In this document: positions 1-7,341 of the stretch, piece after piece | Layout of the letters: every line of letters begins with the position of its first letter | Position numbering within the stretch: position 1 is the first letter of the stretch | From: an uncultured Oribacterium sp. | GTDB taxonomy: Bacteria > Bacillota > Clostridia > Lachnospirales > Lachnospiraceae | Reading direction: 5' to 3' | Assembly: GCA_934279105.1 (NCBI GenBank) | Contig: CAKQWR010000034.1 | Span: 1 to 14,611, forward strand | Length of the DNA stretch: 14,611 bases | Made by a program: the position numbers and the translations under genes | Notes under the pieces: generated by a model | The model's input: the letters and a program-made list of their open reading frames with translations, nothing else | What the model was told of the DNA's origin: nothing | Database searches by the model: none

Positions 1-2501
1 CCGATGAGATCAAACTTCTCGGTCGAGATGGTAACGCTGAAATCCTTCTTCTCCGGCTTCCGGAACTTCACCCAGATGGTGCGGTCTGAGAGGTTATAGT
101 ACCAGCCGGACTCTGCCTCTTCCCAGCCATCGCGGACGATATAACGGGTGAGCTGCTCGCCATCGACGCTTACCCAGAACGCACCCTTCTTCTTGCTGAC
201 GAGCTTCAGCGTCATGCGCTCTACCGGAGATTCATAACTGCCTTCGGTCCGGAAACGGATATCGGTGCGATCGCCGGCCTTCACAGAGATGGTCGTTCTC
301 GCATAGACACCCTTCTTATAATCCTCGCTGTGTCCATCATCGTCATAAAGTACGAAACTGGAGTCACCCTCTGCCGCGATGAGCAGATCGAGCTGATGCA
401 TCGTATCCTTCAGGATATGCTTCACATCCTCGCTGCTTGCGACGATGGCAGAGCCACGAAGGAACATCGGAATACTTGCGAGTGTGACCGGAATCTCAAT
501 CGTCTGTCCACCCTCGTATGCACGAAGATTGTCATTCATGTCATACCATGTGCAGCCCGCCGGCAGATAAACGGTACGGGTCTGTGCACCCTTTTCGACG
601 ACATTGGCCACCAGAATGCTTGAGCCGAACATGAAGGTGAGGTTCTGGTCGGTATAGCACTTTGGATCCTCCGGGAACTCCAGGAAAAGCGGACGCCATG
701 CCGGCATACCGTTCTCGTGGGACTCATTCATGAGGGAATACAGGGTCGGCATCAGACGATAACGGAGCTTGTACGCCTCACGAATGTACGGGAGATTTTC
801 CTCATACATCCATGGCTGGGTCACGGTGTTGTCGTTGTTTGCCGAGTTCAGGCAGAAACGAGGCTGGAAGATACCGTTCTGGATCCAGCGGAGCAGAAGC
901 TCGGATTCCGGCGCCGGACCGGCGAAGCCACCGATGTCGCAACCCATGTTGGAGCAGCCGGACAGACCCATGCCGAGAATCGTCGCGATGTTGAACTTGA
1001 CCGTGCGCCAGTCGGTGAGGTTGTCACCACCCCATACCTGTGCGTAGCGCTGGATACCAGCGTAACCGGCACGGTTGATGATGTATGGACGCTCGCCCGG
1101 ATATACCTCCGCAAGAGCCTGTTTTGCAGTGTACGCCATAAGGTTCGAGTGCAGGATCTTCAGCTCCGCCATCGTCCCCTTCTTGCCCTCGAAATCGCAC
1201 TGTGCGTTACGATCCTCGACACCATCCATCTCACAGTTGTCGTTCCAGACGGTCTTCGTACCCATCTTCAGGATATTCTCCTCGAGAAGGGCCTTCCAGG
1301 TATTTCGGCCAGCTGGACCGGTGAAATCGACGAAACGACCGGTGCCGCCCCACCAGCGGCCATAGTAGGCGCCATTGCCATCCGGATTCTTGATAAACGC
1401 ATCATTCTTCTCGAACTCAGAGATGTACGGGTGGCGCTTCAGGATACCCGGCTTCAGATTCACGATGACATTGATACCGCGTGCATTCATGTGATCGAAA
1501 AACTTCTTCGGATCCGGGAACCGCTTGTGGTTCCAGTTGAATACATAGCGGAGATTATCCTCTTCGCCACTGGAATAGCCGGAAGCAAGCCAGAAGTTGT
1601 CGATGAGGATACCTTCCTTCTCATGCTTATCGATGACCTTGTAGATCTCCTCATCGCAGTTCTTCTCCAGCTCTGCATAGTACATGGTCGATGCACAGTA
1701 GCCGAGCGACTGCTTCGTCGGCAGTGCGCTGCGACCGGTCAGCATCGTATACTCTTCGAGAATCTCCGGAACCGTGCTACCCGCCAGAAGGAAAAGATCG
1801 ATATCTCCACCATCGGTCTGATAATAGCAGTAACGATCCCAGTAACCGGAAAGCTCTTCGCCCATGTCGAAAACACAGTCATAGGAGTTGTGATAGAAGA
1901 GGCCCAACGGACGAAGCGCATGCTCATTCACGCGAATATAGAATGGGATGTGCTTGTACATCGGATCGCCTGTCTCTGGATCATGACCGATGGCATCCTT
2001 CGGGGACATACGCATACGACGACCCTTCTTATCGAGATGTCCGGTCTTTTCACCGAAGCCGTAGAAGTGGTCGAACTCACGATCCACCTTCGAGAAGTGG
2101 CTGAGACGACCGAGCTGGTCCTTTTCGAACGCACGCTCGCGAAGATCCTGATACAGGAGATGACCCTCCTGATCGAACATTTCGAAGTGGAACGGATCCT
2201 TGAAGAGCTTCAGTACGACATGTGCCGTCTCAAATGTGAGCGTGTTCTCATCCTCGGTGCATGGTACATCGAGTGCAGTGATTCTGGTACGCTCATCCTT
2301 CAGGAGATCATCCATACGATCTGCCCAGGCGGTAGTAACAAGGGTATAGGACTCTTCCTCCATCGGTGTATCCTTCTCGAAATGTACACGGATACGGATG
2401 ACATCGTCGGTCATAAATACGAGCATCACATCCGCAGCATCGCCATGGATGAGATAGCCGTTTTCTGTCTTTTCATAGGATTCGAATCTGCGAAGCAGCA
2501 T
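1..2501 (-). CDS. GH31 family alpha-glycosidase, copy A (3' end cut by window edge)
   Basis: This is a glycoside hydrolase family 31 enzyme, a retaining alpha-glycosidase; 833 full codons are visible. It starts at ATG 2499-2501 behind a GGAGG box 7 nt upstream. Seen: an N-terminal beta-sandwich region with FYGFGE, then the TIM barrel with the nucleophile motif WNDNCE (Asp421) and the acid/base motif WGGDN (Asp493), then a C-terminal beta domain with LYDDDG resembling the DUF5110 region. The visible protein ends EKFDLIG, while the adjacent paralog ends EQFDLIGM-stop, so only about Met and stop seem to be missing. There is no signal peptide, so it is probably cytoplasmic. It lies 171 nt downstream of the paralog and is probably the last gene of the transporter-glycosidase operon. 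One oddity is Asn552 in the loop RFCLNSANNDNTV, where the paralog has His. Family assignment is firm. The sugar (alpha-glucoside, xyloside, galactoside or an acidic glycoside) is unknown. Confidence 0.93.
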   Translation of the reverse strand, partial: MLLRRFESYEKTENGYLIHGDAADVMLVFMTDDVIRIRVHFEKDTPMEEESYTLVTTAWADRMDDLLKDERTRITALDVPCTEDENTLTFETAHVVLKLFKDPFHFEMFDQEGHLLYQDLRERAFEKDQLGRLSHFSKVDREFDHFYGFGEKTGHLDKKGRRMRMSPKDAIGHDPETGDPMYKHIPFYIRVNEHALRPLGLFYHNSYDCVFDMGEELSGYWDRYCYYQTDGGDIDLFLLAGSTVPEILEEYTMLTGRSALPTKQSLGYCASTMYYAELEKNCDEEIYKVIDKHEKEGILIDNFWLASGYSSGEEDNLRYVFNWNHKRFPDPKKFFDHMNARGINVIVNLKPGILKRHPYISEFEKNDAFIKNPDGNGAYYGRWWGGTGRFVDFTGPAGRNTWKALLEENILKMGTKTVWNDNCEMDGVEDRNAQCDFEGKKGTMAELKILHSNLMAYTAKQALAEVYPGERPYIINRAGYAGIQRYAQVWGGDNLTDWRTVKFNIATILGMGLSGCSNMGCDIGGFAGPAPESELLLRWIQNGIFQPRFCLNSANNDNTVTQPWMYEENLPYIREAYKLRYRLMPTLYSLMNESHENGMPAWRPLFLEFPEDPKCYTDQNLTFMFGSSILVANVVEKGAQTRTVYLPAGCTWYDMNDNLRAYEGGQTIEIPVTLASIPMFLRGSAIVASSEDVKHILKDTMHQLDLLIAAEGDSSFVLYDDDGHSEDYKKGVYARTTISVKAGDRTDIRFRTEGSYESPVERMTLKLVSKKKGAFWVSVDGEQLTRYIVRDGWEEAESGWYYNLSDRTIWVKFRKPEKKDFSVTISTEKFDLI

Positions 2502-2525
2502 AGTTATTCCTCCGTTATAGTAAAT

Positions 2526-2574
2526 GAAGCTTCCTACTCATATGTAGGCGTGCGCCCGAGATGCAGGAAGCTTC
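2526..2574. repeat. Inverted repeat with competing inner hairpin upstream of GH31 copy A
   Basis: Two perfect 10-nt arms, GAAGCTTCCT (2526-2535) and AGGAAGCTTC (2565-2574), flank a 29-nt loop. Inside, CCTAC (2533-2537) and GTAGG (2544-2548) can pair as a smaller hairpin that reuses three bases of the outer stem, so the two folds exclude each other. On the minus strand the outer stem ends 24 nt before the start codon of GH31 copy A, with no T-tract after it. It could be an operator, an mRNA-stability element or a translational control structure; the sequence does not decide between these. Confidence 0.6.
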
Positions 2575-2611
2575 GATGGTATTTTTGTCACTTATGCGCT
2601 GATCATCGAGC

Positions 2612-2648
2612 CGTCGCGCTGTCTACGCAAAAAAGCGTTGCGCTGTCT
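2612..2648. repeat. 13-bp imperfect direct repeat in the spacer between the GH31 genes
   Basis: CGTCGCGCTGTCT (2612-2624) and CGTTGCGCTGTCT (2636-2648) differ at one base and are offset by 24 bp, with an A-tract between them. They lie just downstream (minus strand) of the stop codon of GH31 copy B. This may be a small local duplication or a paired protein-binding site. Confidence 0.5.
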
Positions 2649-2672
2649 GCGACACACCGGCCGATGTTCGTG

Positions 2673-5168
2673 TTACATGCCGATCAGGTCGAACTGCTCG
2701 AAGGATACGGTCAGTCTGTAATCCTCGGAAGGATTTGCATACTTGATTTCTACCGCACGCTTCGTCTGGCTGTAGTACCAGCCTTCGGATGCAGCATCGA
2801 ACTTGCGACGGTTCAGGAAGTGCTCGAGCTTGCGATCACCGAGGGTTACCCAGAACGGGCTCTTCTCCTTCGCGATCATCTCGACCATCACCTTCTTCAC
2901 GGTATCTTCATAGCTTCCCTCGGAAGCAAAGTCCATGGTGACACGCTCACCGGCAGTGGTGGTAATCGTTGTCTTACGGTATACGCCGTTTCTGTAGTCA
3001 TTGGACACACCATCATCATCGTAGAGGGTCGTCATAACGGTGCCCTTCGGTGCGACGATCAGGTGGAGATCCGTCGTGTGATCGCCTTCCATGGTCATCA
3101 GCTGGTTGTCTGCCATCGCAATCATCGCGCCTTCACGGATGAACATCGGGATGCTCTCGATGGTAACCGGAATTTCGATGGTCTGACCACCCTCGTAGCA
3201 GCACATGTTGTCACTCCAGTCATACCACTTGCAGCCGGCCGGGAGGTAAACCTCGCGGGTCGTTGCACCTTCCTCGATGACGTTCGCAACCAGGATATCA
3301 CGGCCGAAGAGATACTCGAAGCTCTCCTCGTATACCTTCGGATCGTTCTGGAAGTCATACACGAGCGCACGCATGATCGGTGCACCGGTCTGTGACGCCT
3401 CGTACTCTGCGCTGTAGAGATACGGAGTGAAGCGGTAACGGAGAAGAATCGCCTTCCGAATGATATCTGCGGAATTATGGAACATCCAAGGCTCGGTTAC
3501 GGTGTTGTCGTTCGATGCAGAGTGGATGGAGAAACGTGCCTGGAAGATACCCTGCTGTACCCAACGGACGAACAGCTCTTCGGTCGGTGCAGGTCCTGCG
3601 AAACCACCGATATCACCACCCTCGTTCGGCTGACCGGAGAGGCCCATGCCGGTGATGATCGGGATGTTGTACTTCAGTGTCTTCCAGCTCGTGTAGTTGT
3701 CACCACACCAGGTCTGTGCATAACGCTGGATGCCGGCACTTCCGCTGCGGCATACCATATATGGACGTGCATTCGGATTGTGGTCTGTAACCGCCTCACC
3801 ACTCATACGGCACATCAATGTGCACATGATTGGTTTCAGCTCGGCGATGGAACCACCCTTACCGTCGAAATCGCACATACAGTCCTTATCCATCAGGCTA
3901 TCGTACTCGCAGTTGTCGTTCCAGATGGAATCCGTTCCGACATCGATGAGTGATTCGATCAGATACTTCTTCCAGGCTGCACGGCCTTCCGGCTTCGTGT
4001 AATCCCAGAACGCACCGTCGCCGCCCCACCACTTGCCGACGCCATAGGTATCCGGGTTCTTACTGTCGCGAACGAAAACATCATCATCTATAAATTCCTG
4101 GAAACGAGGATGGCAAAGAAGCATACCCGGCTTTACGTTCGGGACATTCTGTGCGTGCTTCTCATTCATCGCAGCAAAATATGCCTTCGGATCCTTGAAA
4201 CGCTCGGTGTTCCAGGTGAAGAAGCAGCGCTTGCCGTTCTGGCTCGTGTAACCGCTGGAGAGGTGGAAGCCATCGATTGGGAAACCTTCCTCCTTGATGG
4301 TGTCGATAAATCCGAGCACTGCATCATCGCTGTCCTTCTCCAGCTCCGGATAGTACATGCTGGAGCCCTGGTAGCCGAGTGCACGCTTCGGAAGCAGTAC
4401 CGGACGACCGGTCAGGAGCGTATAGTTATCCACGATACGGGCGATACTGTCGCCGCCGATGAGGAAGCAGTCCAGATCGCCGCCATCTGCCTGGAAGTAG
4501 GTGTAGCGTGGCCAGTAGTTACTCTTCTCACAGCCCATGTTAAACACGGACTCATAGAAGTTATGGTAGAAAACGCCGATGGCCTTGTGGGTGTCACGGT
4601 CGAGGCGGATGTAGAACGGGATGTGCTTATACAGTGTATCCATCTTCTCTGCATCATAGCCCATCGCATCGGTGCAGCGCTCACGGATGAAGCGCTTGTT
4701 CTTATCAAGTGTACCGCCCTTCTCACCGAATCCATAGAAGCAGTCATCCTCCTTCATGCGGCTGTATGCGGTCACGCGCTTGTTAGAATCAAGTACAAAC
4801 GGATTGCCCGGAAGGGTGCTGTAAAGCTCAGATCCATCGGCTGCCATCAACGTAAAGTTGATCGGATCCTTCTCGACGATCAGTCTTACCTTTGCAGTTG
4901 CGAAGGTAATGGTCTTCTCATCTTCTGTCATCTCCGGCACGATGGGATCGAGACGGGTACGCTCCCCCTGAAACAGATCGTCCATACGATCTTCCCATGC
5001 GGTCGTCATCAGAATATAGGATTCCTCTGCGAGCTCATGGTCGAAGCTTGCACGAATACGAACGATCTCATCGGTCACAAAGTATACCTTGACGTCAGCG
5101 TTATCGGTATGCAGCAGGTAGGCGCCATTCATGCGTTCCATTCCTGTAAAACGGGTGCAAATTTCCAT
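2673..5168 (-). CDS. GH31 family alpha-glycosidase, copy B
   Basis: This complete 831-residue glycoside hydrolase family 31 enzyme is a paralog of the next gene downstream. The frame stays open to an ATG at 5267, but I place the start at 5168: GAGG lies 9 nt upstream, and from there the N-terminus (MEICTRFTGMERMNGAYLL) aligns with that of the paralog, whereas the extra 33 residues lie over a terminator-like hairpin. Order: N-terminal beta-sandwich (about 1-260, FYGFGE at 144-149), TIM barrel (about 262-610) with nucleophile Asp418 in WNDNCE and acid/base Asp490 in WCGDN, then C-terminal beta domains with LYDDDG. His549 lies in RFSIHSASNDNTVTEPW, a substrate-facing loop in the family. There is no signal peptide, so it probably acts on a solute brought in by the upstream TRAP transporter. 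Family and catalytic residues are clear. Substrate is unassigned. Confidence 0.95.
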   Translation of the reverse strand: MEICTRFTGMERMNGAYLLHTDNADVKVYFVTDEIVRIRASFDHELAEESYILMTTAWEDRMDDLFQGERTRLDPIVPEMTEDEKTITFATAKVRLIVEKDPINFTLMAADGSELYSTLPGNPFVLDSNKRVTAYSRMKEDDCFYGFGEKGGTLDKNKRFIRERCTDAMGYDAEKMDTLYKHIPFYIRLDRDTHKAIGVFYHNFYESVFNMGCEKSNYWPRYTYFQADGGDLDCFLIGGDSIARIVDNYTLLTGRPVLLPKRALGYQGSSMYYPELEKDSDDAVLGFIDTIKEEGFPIDGFHLSSGYTSQNGKRCFFTWNTERFKDPKAYFAAMNEKHAQNVPNVKPGMLLCHPRFQEFIDDDVFVRDSKNPDTYGVGKWWGGDGAFWDYTKPEGRAAWKKYLIESLIDVGTDSIWNDNCEYDSLMDKDCMCDFDGKGGSIAELKPIMCTLMCRMSGEAVTDHNPNARPYMVCRSGSAGIQRYAQTWCGDNYTSWKTLKYNIPIITGMGLSGQPNEGGDIGGFAGPAPTEELFVRWVQQGIFQARFSIHSASNDNTVTEPWMFHNSADIIRKAILLRYRFTPYLYSAEYEASQTGAPIMRALVYDFQNDPKVYEESFEYLFGRDILVANVIEEGATTREVYLPAGCKWYDWSDNMCCYEGGQTIEIPVTIESIPMFIREGAMIAMADNQLMTMEGDHTTDLHLIVAPKGTVMTTLYDDDGVSNDYRNGVYRKTTITTTAGERVTMDFASEGSYEDTVKKVMVEMIAKEKSPFWVTLGDRKLEHFLNRRKFDAASEGWYYSQTKRAVEIKYANPSEDYRLTVSFEQFDLIGM

Positions 5169-5211
5169 ATTTTCGGTCCTCTTTCGGTCTAAATTCTCAA
5201 AAAATGTTTTT

Positions 5212-5265
5212 AAAAAAGCCCGCATCCCCGAGAGGATGTAGGAGTCATCCTCTCCGGAACGGGGC
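5212..5265 (-). terminator. Intrinsic terminator or attenuator between dctM and GH31 copy B
   Basis: On the minus strand a perfect 9-bp stem (GAGAGGATG with CATCCTCTC, 7-nt loop) sits inside outer GCCC/GGGC arms, and the outer arm runs directly into six T residues. This is a classic rho-independent layout. The next start codon is only 43 nt beyond the T-tract, leaving little room for a new promoter. It more likely acts as a partial terminator that lowers glycosidase expression relative to the transporter, or as an RNA end protecting upstream message. Confidence 0.75.
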
Positions 5266-5306
5266 AAGCATTCAATTAGTGAACTGCACTCATCATGCAG
5301 TCAGGC

Positions 5307-6626
5307 TCACATGGTCCAGCCGAGGCTCGGAACCAGACCGCAGAGATACGGTACGAGCAGGGAGATCGCCGGGATAAAGGTTACCAGGAACAGTGCGATA
5401 ACCATCGCTGCGAACAGCGGGATAATGTACTTGGTAACACCCTCGATGCGAACATTGCCGACACCACAGCCGACGAACAGGCAGGAGCCAACCGGCGGTG
5501 TAACAGAACCGATGCCCAGGTTCATGATGAGCATGATACCGAACTGTACATCGCTCATACCGATACTGCGTGTGATCGGGAGGAAAATCGGTGTAAAGAT
5601 CAGTACAGCCGGTGTCAGGTCGAGGAACATACCCATCACAAGGAGGAATACGTTCATGATGAGCAGGATCACATAACGGTTGTTGGAAACGCTCATCAGC
5701 GCGCTACTGATCGCTGCCGGAATACCGGAATAGCTCATCACATAGGACATGATCGAGGATGCAGCGATCAGGAAAAGGATCGTCGCAGAACTCTCCATGG
5801 TGTCTGCAAGAAGGTTGTAGAAGCTCTTCAGTGTCATCTCCTTATATACGATGGACAGGAGTCCACAGTAGAGACAGAGCACAACGCCGGCCTCGGTTGC
5901 GGTGAAGAAACCAGCCAGGATACCACCCATGACGATGATAACCGCAAGAAGAGACGGAACGGCATCGATGATGATCTTGATTGCCGGATCCGGATCCTTG
6001 ACATCCGAGGACTTATAGCCCTTGCGTACAGCGATGATGACGGCCAGTACAGCAACACAGAGGCCCATCAGGATACCCGGAAGATAACCACCCATGAAGA
6101 GTGCCGCTACGGATACGCCACCGGCTGTGATGGAGTAAAGAATCAGCGGTCCGGATGGCGGAATCAGAATGCCGGTCGGTGCAGAACAGATGTTAACTGC
6201 AGCAGAATAGTTTGGATCATAGCCTTCATCAAGCTCGAGCGGTGCCATGATGGAACCCATCGCAGAGGTTGCTGCTACAGAAGAACCGGAAACTGCACCG
6301 AAGAACATGTTTGCGAGTACGTTGGTTGCTGCCAGATAACCCGGCATCTTACCTACGGCGAGACGTGCGAGACATACGAGACGTTTCGCGATACCGCCCT
6401 TATTCATGATGTTGCCACCCAGTGAGAAGAACGGAAGTGCAAGCAGTGAGAATGAATCAATGCCTGAGAAGCAGCGCTGTGCCGCCGTCAGTGCAAAAAT
6501 GGAAGGATCCATACTGAACAGTGCCGTAAAGATGGATGCGATACCGATGCCTGCAGAAATCGGAACACCGGCGAGAAGCATCACGAAGAAGGAACCGAAC
6601 AGAAGTAGTGTAGCCTGTGCAACCAT
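5307..6626 (-). CDS. dctM: TRAP transporter large permease subunit (DctM family)
   Basis: This 439-residue, very hydrophobic protein is the large channel-forming subunit of a tripartite ATP-independent periplasmic transporter, which uses an ion gradient (usually sodium) to import the solute delivered by the DctP protein. Typical DctM features are visible: GAVSGSSVAATSAMG (110-124), IPPSGP (155-160), FLDLTPA (334-340) and GSVTPPVG (373-380), with about a dozen membrane segments. Length is normal. The ATG at 6624-6626 overlaps the dctQ stop by one base (TAATG), and AAGGAG lies 10 nt upstream, so translation is probably coupled. The stop is followed by a terminator-like hairpin before the GH31 genes. 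Family assignment is firm, but the transported solute cannot be read from this subunit. Confidence 0.95.
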   Translation of the reverse strand: MVAQATLLLFGSFFVMLLAGVPISAGIGIASIFTALFSMDPSIFALTAAQRCFSGIDSFSLLALPFFSLGGNIMNKGGIAKRLVCLARLAVGKMPGYLAATNVLANMFFGAVSGSSVAATSAMGSIMAPLELDEGYDPNYSAAVNICSAPTGILIPPSGPLILYSITAGGVSVAALFMGGYLPGILMGLCVAVLAVIIAVRKGYKSSDVKDPDPAIKIIIDAVPSLLAVIIVMGGILAGFFTATEAGVVLCLYCGLLSIVYKEMTLKSFYNLLADTMESSATILFLIAASSIMSYVMSYSGIPAAISSALMSVSNNRYVILLIMNVFLLVMGMFLDLTPAVLIFTPIFLPITRSIGMSDVQFGIMLIMNLGIGSVTPPVGSCLFVGCGVGNVRIEGVTKYIIPLFAAMVIALFLVTFIPAISLLVPYLCGLVPSLGWTM

Positions 6627-7114
6627 TATGCCTTTTCTCCTTTCTTTTCCTTGTTATCCAGATAGAGCTGGATGTACTTCAGTACACGAGCCAGAACGAT
6701 GAAAATACCGGAAACCGGAAGGATCGAGTACAGGAAACGGAACGGTATACGCATAACCGAGGAAACGTTGGTTGCGTTTGCAGCCAGCTTCCAGCCGCCG
6801 TATACGAATACATATGCTACGAAGAATACGATTGCCGCCTCGATGAAGATGCTGAGGACGACATTGAAGACGCCATGCGCGCGGCTCTTTACGAGATCCA
6901 GTGCGAGGTGCTTATCCTTATAGAAGCAGTAGGCGGAACCGATCATCGATGCCCAGATCAGGACGTAACGCAGGAACTCATCGGTTACCGTAGACGGATT
7001 ATGAAGGATCCAACGGGTAAAGATCTGCCAGGTACCACCGGCCAGCAGTGCGAACATGGCAACAGCCATCAGAAAACGCATGACCGTATCCAGAATTTTA
7101 TCAAGTTTTTTCAC
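6626..7114 (-). CDS. dctQ: TRAP transporter small permease subunit (DctQ family)
   Basis: This 162-residue membrane protein is the small TRAP subunit that pairs with DctM. Four membrane segments are visible (about 12-34, 47-66, 83-105, 123-145), with the TDEFLRY motif near residues 44-50 at the start of the second, as in DctQ proteins. The frame is open further upstream to 7291, but I chose the GTG start at 7112-7114: AAGGAG lies 8 nt before it, and the protein then begins VKKLDKILDTVMRF, a normal DctQ N-terminus. The longer version would add 59 unrelated residues encoded by the hairpin-rich spacer. It overlaps dctM by one base and lies 227 nt downstream of dctP. Confidence 0.92.
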   Translation of the reverse strand: MKKLDKILDTVMRFLMAVAMFALLAGGTWQIFTRWILHNPSTVTDEFLRYVLIWASMIGSAYCFYKDKHLALDLVKSRAHGVFNVVLSIFIEAAIVFFVAYVFVYGGWKLAANATNVSSVMRIPFRFLYSILPVSGIFIVLARVLKYIQLYLDNKEKKGEKA

Positions 7115-7236
7115 GAGATCATCTCCTTGAGTTAGATGCCTCCTACGTAGTTGCGGGTGTTGCCAGGAGCATCGCCCGCAGTCCTGAAGGAGGTGAGTTA
7201 AAATAGGAAAAGGATAGAAATAAGTGATTTTCATTA

Positions 7237-7278
7237 TTTCGAAAACGGATTTCCGGATGCGGGAATCCGTTTTCGAAA
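7237..7278. repeat. Long inverted repeat in the dctP-dctQ spacer
   Basis: The 18-nt arm TTTCGAAAACGGATTTCC (7237-7254) pairs with 7261-7278 across a 6-nt loop; 17 of 18 positions are Watson-Crick and the last can be a G-U pair in RNA. The arms carry A-runs before and T-runs after the GC core on both strands. It may be a bidirectional terminator or attenuator that gives more DctP than DctQM, or an mRNA-protecting stem-loop. It contains the 8-bp palindrome TTTCGAAA in each arm, so a protein operator is also possible. Confidence 0.7.
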
Positions 7279-7279
7279 C

Positions 7280-7317
7280 CCGGGAAAACATTCACTTATG
7301 AGGAAGCGTTTTCCCGG
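7280..7317. repeat. Second inverted repeat in the dctP-dctQ spacer
   Basis: CCGGGAAAAC (7280-7289) and GTTTTCCCGG (7308-7317) are perfect complements around an 18-nt loop, directly beside the longer repeat at 7237-7278. On the minus strand one arm and its neighbour read GGAAAACGCTTCCT, which resembles a catabolite-responsive element (cre) but misses the TG at its left end. I regard a cre role as possible only. As a tandem hairpin it fits the SBP-gene attenuation layout. Confidence 0.6.
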
Positions 7318-7341
7318 CAAAGGAATTGGGGATTCCTGAAT

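Noticed and set aside
2612..2648. CRISPR-like or mobile-element repeat
   Set aside because: There are only two imperfect 13-bp copies, with no further units, no terminal inverted repeats with target duplication, and no transposase or cas gene in the window.
717..3395. Very long open plus-strand frame (892 codons) opposite both GH31 genes
   Set aside because: It runs antisense across two clearly conserved glycosidases and their spacer, has no ribosome binding site and no recognisable domain. Long antisense openness arises because the minus-strand genes avoid the codons TTA, CTA and TCA.
5169..5267. N-terminal extension of GH31 copy B to the ATG at 5267
   Set aside because: The extra 33 codons cover the terminator-like hairpin, and the paralog begins at the position matching ATG 5168, which has its own ribosome binding site.
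4110..6425. Plus-strand open frames at 4110-5192 and 5295-6425
   Set aside because: Both are antisense to GH31 copy B and dctM, which carry intact family motifs. Their predicted proteins are low-complexity and look like nothing known.
7115..7291. N-terminal extension of dctQ to 7291
   Set aside because: The 59 extra residues are encoded by the inverted-repeat region, do not resemble DctQ, and the GTG at 7114 has a well-placed AAGGAG.
7299..7316. Catabolite-responsive element in the dctP-dctQ spacer
   Set aside because: GGAAAACGCTTCCT shares the central core, but the conserved TG at the left end is missing and the site lies mid-operon, so I list it only as part of an inverted repeat.
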